In this document: positions 61,822-64,000 of the stretch, in pieces
Layout: the number at the start of each line of letters is the position of its first letter
Numbering within the stretch: the first letter of the stretch is position 1
From: Neptuniibacter pectenicola
Lineage (GTDB): Bacteria; Pseudomonadota; Gammaproteobacteria; Pseudomonadales; Balneatricaceae
NCBI RefSeq assembly: GCF_001597735.1
Contig: NZ_LUTS01000008.1
Location: 1 to 64,000, forward strand
Direction of reading: 5' to 3'
Length of the DNA: 64,000 bases
Position numbers and translations under genes: made by a program
Notes under the pieces: model-generated
Database searches by the model: none
What the model was told of the DNA's origin: nothing
The model's input: the letters and a program-made list of their open reading frames with translations, nothing else

Positions 61822-62214
61822 CTAACTCCCAAAGGTAACGACACGATCGGAAACGGCAATCGCTTCCGCTAACTGCCCGAGCCCTGAAAGCTCAAACCCT
61901 GACGCTAGGTTGGCATTTGGCTTTTCATAGCGCTTCGCTTCGTTTTCATCCAGTATGCCGCGTTTAACTGCTGCTGCTATGCAAACGACCAGATCCAAAG
62001 CGTGCTCCTCGGCTAAGGCCTGCCATGCGGTTAAAAGATTACTTTCATCTTGTGGTGGCGTGATCTGTTGATTAGCGACCAATACACCATCGCCATAATA
62101 AAATATACGGAAGATCTGGTGGCCCTCATCTAATAAGCATTTTGCATAGCGGTATGCGGTTGATGAGGTTTGCGCACTAAATGGCGATGCATGGATAACT
62201 AATGAGAATTTCAT
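61822..62214 (-). CDS. tusD: sulfurtransferase complex subunit TusD
   Basis: A 130-residue DsrE-like subunit that carries the persulfide-bearing Cys, here in L-V-V-C-I-A-A-A-V-K-R-G near residues 75-86. R-I-F-Y-Y-G-D-G-V near 36-44 also matches. First gene of the tusDCBE operon; the four genes have gaps of 2-3 bases. Confidence 0.95.
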   Translation of the reverse strand: MKFSLVIHASPFSAQTSSTAYRYAKCLLDEGHQIFRIFYYGDGVLVANQQITPPQDESNLLTAWQALAEEHALDLVVCIAAAVKRGILDENEAKRYEKPNANLASGFELSGLGQLAEAIAVSDRVVTFGS

Positions 62215-62269
62215 AATATCTGCAGGCTTAAGGTCTAAGTTAGGTGCTATTTTTTAGCAGCCCTCTAAT

Positions 62270-62308
62270 AAAAAGCCCCGCTATCTTAAAGAAAGCAGGG
62301 CTTTTTTT
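62270..62308 (-). terminator. terminator of the Bax-inhibitor-1 gene
   Basis: AAAAAGCCC (62270-62278) pairs with GGGCTTTTT (62298-62306), with T-runs on both strands. It lies between the end of the membrane protein gene and the start of tusD on the minus strand. Confidence 0.8.
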
Positions 62309-62324
62309 ATATAAGTAATGCTAA

Positions 62325-63005
62325 TTAATCATCGCTAAGAAAACCCACAAGGCTAAGCAAGTGAATGAATAAGTTGTAGATGTTTAGGTACAAGCTAACG
62401 GTAGCCATAATGTAGTTTGTGTATGTACCATTTACGATGTTGCTTGTGTCGTAAAGGATAAAGCCACACATTAACAATACGACAAGGGCAGAGAAGGCCA
62501 AATGCAATGCGCCTAATTGCACGCCGAAAAGCGGCAATACAAACAGCGCAACCATCGTAATAATCGCAACCATCATGCCTGCGGCAAGGAAGCCGCCCAT
62601 AAAGCTGAAGTCTTTTTTGCTGGTCAGTACGTAAGCGGATAACCCAAAAAAGGTTAACCCTGTCATACCTAACGCGGTCATGACAACCTGGCCACCATTG
62701 GCCATCGCTAGGTAGTTATTAATCACTGGACCTAAACCAAAACCCATCATGCCTGTGAAGAGGAAGACAAGCGGAAGGGCTGCGGCGCTGTTTTGCTTCT
62801 TATTCAAAATGAATAACATAACAAAGCTCAGTATAAAGCTGCCAAAATATACAATCATAGGTATTTGCAGAAGCATGGAGATGCCGGCGGTGATTGCACT
62901 CACTACCATGGTCATTGCCAGCAGCATATAGGTATTTCGAATCACTTTGTTCGTTTGTAAAACTGACTGTTCAGACCGAACATCATAAGTGTTTACGTTA
63001 CGCAT
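62325..63005 (-). CDS. Bax inhibitor-1 (YccA/YbhL) family membrane protein
   Basis: A 226-residue inner-membrane protein with about seven hydrophobic segments. The family marks G-S-F-I-L-S-F-V-M near residues 55-63, G-F-G-L-G-P near 87-92 and the late I-L-Y-D-T-S-N-I near 183-190 (with its proton/calcium-sensing Asp) are present. E. coli YccA modulates the FtsH protease. It is divergent from truC and has GAGGGTAAC before the ATG. Confidence 0.92.
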   Translation of the reverse strand: MRNVNTYDVRSEQSVLQTNKVIRNTYMLLAMTMVVSAITAGISMLLQIPMIVYFGSFILSFVMLFILNKKQNSAAALPLVFLFTGMMGFGLGPVINNYLAMANGGQVVMTALGMTGLTFFGLSAYVLTSKKDFSFMGGFLAAGMMVAIITMVALFVLPLFGVQLGALHLAFSALVVLLMCGFILYDTSNIVNGTYTNYIMATVSLYLNIYNLFIHLLSLVGFLSDD

Positions 63006-63135
63006 GTTACCCTCGAAGAAATTCTTTGTTTAATATACCACTATATATAAGCCTTTTACTCGGTTTTTCAAGCTCTCTTTACATAGTTTTACGCTCAAGT
63101 AGAATCAGCCGTCCTCCAAATAGATGAAAAAATAG

Positions 63136-63906
63136 ATGTGTGACTTAAATATACTCTTCGAAGATGATGACATTATCGCCTTAAATAAGCCGTCAGGCTT
63201 GTTGGTTCATCCTAGTTGGATTGCGCCGCGGGGCACGCCAAATCTGGCCTCAATGCTTAAGGTTTACTTTAATGGTGGCAGCCCTTATACCATTCATCGA
63301 TTAGATCGCCCCACATCGGGTGTGATTTTGTTCGGCAAAAATAAAGAGATCGCACAAAAAATGAATGCGCTCTTTGCTGAGCGCAAGGTTGAAAAAACCT
63401 ACCTTTGTATGGTGCGCGGCTATACCCCCGATGGAGATGTGATTGATTACGCGCTGAAAGAGGAGCTCGATAAAATTGCAGATAAACACGCCAATAAGGA
63501 TAAAGAGCCCCAGGAGGCCGTTTCAGACTATCGCCGTTTAGGCACCGTGGAGTTAGATATTCCCGTTGGTCGCTATGAAAAATCCCGTTACTCGCTGGTT
63601 GAAGTCAAACCCAAAACTGGCCGTAAGCACCAGATTCGTCGTCACATGAAACATATATTCCACCCCATCATTGGTGATACAAACCATGGGGATAATAAGC
63701 ATAACAAATCGTTCCGCGAGAATTTTGATCTGCAGCGATTAATGCTAATGGCGTCTACTATTAAGTTTGAACACCCGATAATTCATCAAGTCATGGAGAT
63801 TACCGCGCCTGTTGATCTCTATACGGATCAGCTATTTACGCAGTTTGGATGGGCTGGTTTATATCCATCAGACAACACACACTTAACGATAAACGCGTTC
63901 GATTGA
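63136..63906 (+). CDS. truC: tRNA pseudouridine(65) synthase TruC
   Basis: Isomerises U65 of certain tRNAs to pseudouridine. Of the RluA family, without an S4 domain; 256 residues. The catalytic Asp is in H-R-L-D-R-P-T-S-G near residues 55-63, and L-N-K-P-S-G-L-L-V-H-P-S near 16-27 and K-T-G-R-K-H-Q-I-R-R-H near 160-170 complete the site. The last two segments (I-G-D-T-N-H-G-D) distinguish TruC from RluA. It is divergent from the Bax-inhibitor gene. Confidence 0.92.
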   Translation: MCDLNILFEDDDIIALNKPSGLLVHPSWIAPRGTPNLASMLKVYFNGGSPYTIHRLDRPTSGVILFGKNKEIAQKMNALFAERKVEKTYLCMVRGYTPDGDVIDYALKEELDKIADKHANKDKEPQEAVSDYRRLGTVELDIPVGRYEKSRYSLVEVKPKTGRKHQIRRHMKHIFHPIIGDTNHGDNKHNKSFRENFDLQRLMLMASTIKFEHPIIHQVMEITAPVDLYTDQLFTQFGWAGLYPSDNTHLTINAFD

Positions 63907-63923
63907 ATGCGGGAAGGTGGCAC

Positions 63924-64000
63924 ATGTATAAAGGGTTAGTACTCATCACTCTGCTCATGTTAGGGGCGGTTTCGGCTTATGCCGCGGAACCGGGCACCCA
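63924..64000 (+). CDS. start of a secreted protein, truncated by the window edge
   Basis: From ATG 63924, with GAAGG about 7 bases ahead, it reads M-Y-K-G-L-V-L-I-T-L-L-M-L-G-A-V-S-A-Y-A, then A-E-P-G-T to the edge. This is a signal peptide with a likely cleavage after A-Y-A. Only 25 residues are seen, so no family can be named. It starts 17 bases after truC and may be cotranscribed. Confidence 0.6.
   Translation, partial: MYKGLVLITLLMLGAVSAYAAEPGT

Noticed and set aside
60839-62214. Dissimilatory sulfur oxidation (DsrEFH-DsrC) locus
   Set aside because: The TusE tail has only the single penultimate Cys and no dsrAB is near, so a tRNA thiolation role fits better.

Overview
This window looks like the chromosome of a marine gammaproteobacterium near the Oceanospirillales/Pseudomonadales. 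The evidence is a Pseudomonas-like order HAD-S49-maf-yceD-rpmF-plsX-fabD-fabG-acpP-fabF-pabC-mltG-tmk-holB-pilZ-tatD, a tusDCBE set, maoP, a rhombosortase pair and an RpoE/ChrR photo-oxidative stress locus. The genus is a guess (Neptunomonas, Amphritea or Marinomonas relatives). I saw no rRNA, tRNA or CRISPR.

Region 1 (1-2640) resembles the tail of an integron cassette array. Four short single genes (a VOC/bleomycin-resistance-like gene broken by an early TGA, a CARB/RTG-type class A beta-lactamase, a GFA-type zinc protein and a GNAT acetyltransferase) are each followed or preceded by an attC-like imperfect palindrome. No integrase is inside the window; it would be expected to the left.

Region 2 (2.6-12 kb) holds an O-methyltransferase, then a LysR regulator divergent from a tripartite RND efflux operon of MexEF-OprN type that ends with an MDR-family oxidoreductase. 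Region 3 (12-13.6 kb) is a REP-associated tyrosine transposase with its hairpin repeats on both sides in opposite orientation. It is followed by a PAS-GGDEF diguanylate cyclase and a divergent ArsR/permease pair with two matching operators.

Region 4 (16.1-24.9 kb) is a photo-oxidative stress block. An ECF sigma factor with a ChrR anti-sigma factor, a DUF523/DUF1722 protein, a photolyase and a Trp-rich protein run rightward. An FAD oxidoreductase, a DUF1365 protein and cyclopropane fatty acid synthase run leftward. The two arms share a 135-bp intergenic region with two opposed TGATC(C/T)-N18-TAA(G/T) elements. MaoP and a MoaF-like secreted protein follow.

Region 5 (25-44.7 kb) includes a rhomboid protease beside an unfamiliar zinc/membrane/repeat protein, the ppsR/ppsA pair, a rhombosortase with its GlyGly-CTERM VIT-VWA substrate, a GGDEF-EAL protein, an XRE-type regulator, a RIO kinase, LysR/ydiJ with a clear operator, a SPOR lipoprotein, rraA and an NsrR-like regulator.

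Region 6 (44.8-59.5 kb) is the conserved lipid/cell-envelope/DNA cluster from the HAD phosphatase to tatD, a radical SAM protein and malate dehydrogenase. The fatty acid part has no fabH. Region 7 (59.6-64 kb) has a YjbQ protein whose start follows a hairpin, CheW, tusDCBE, a Bax-inhibitor-1 membrane protein, truC and the start of a secreted protein cut by the window edge.
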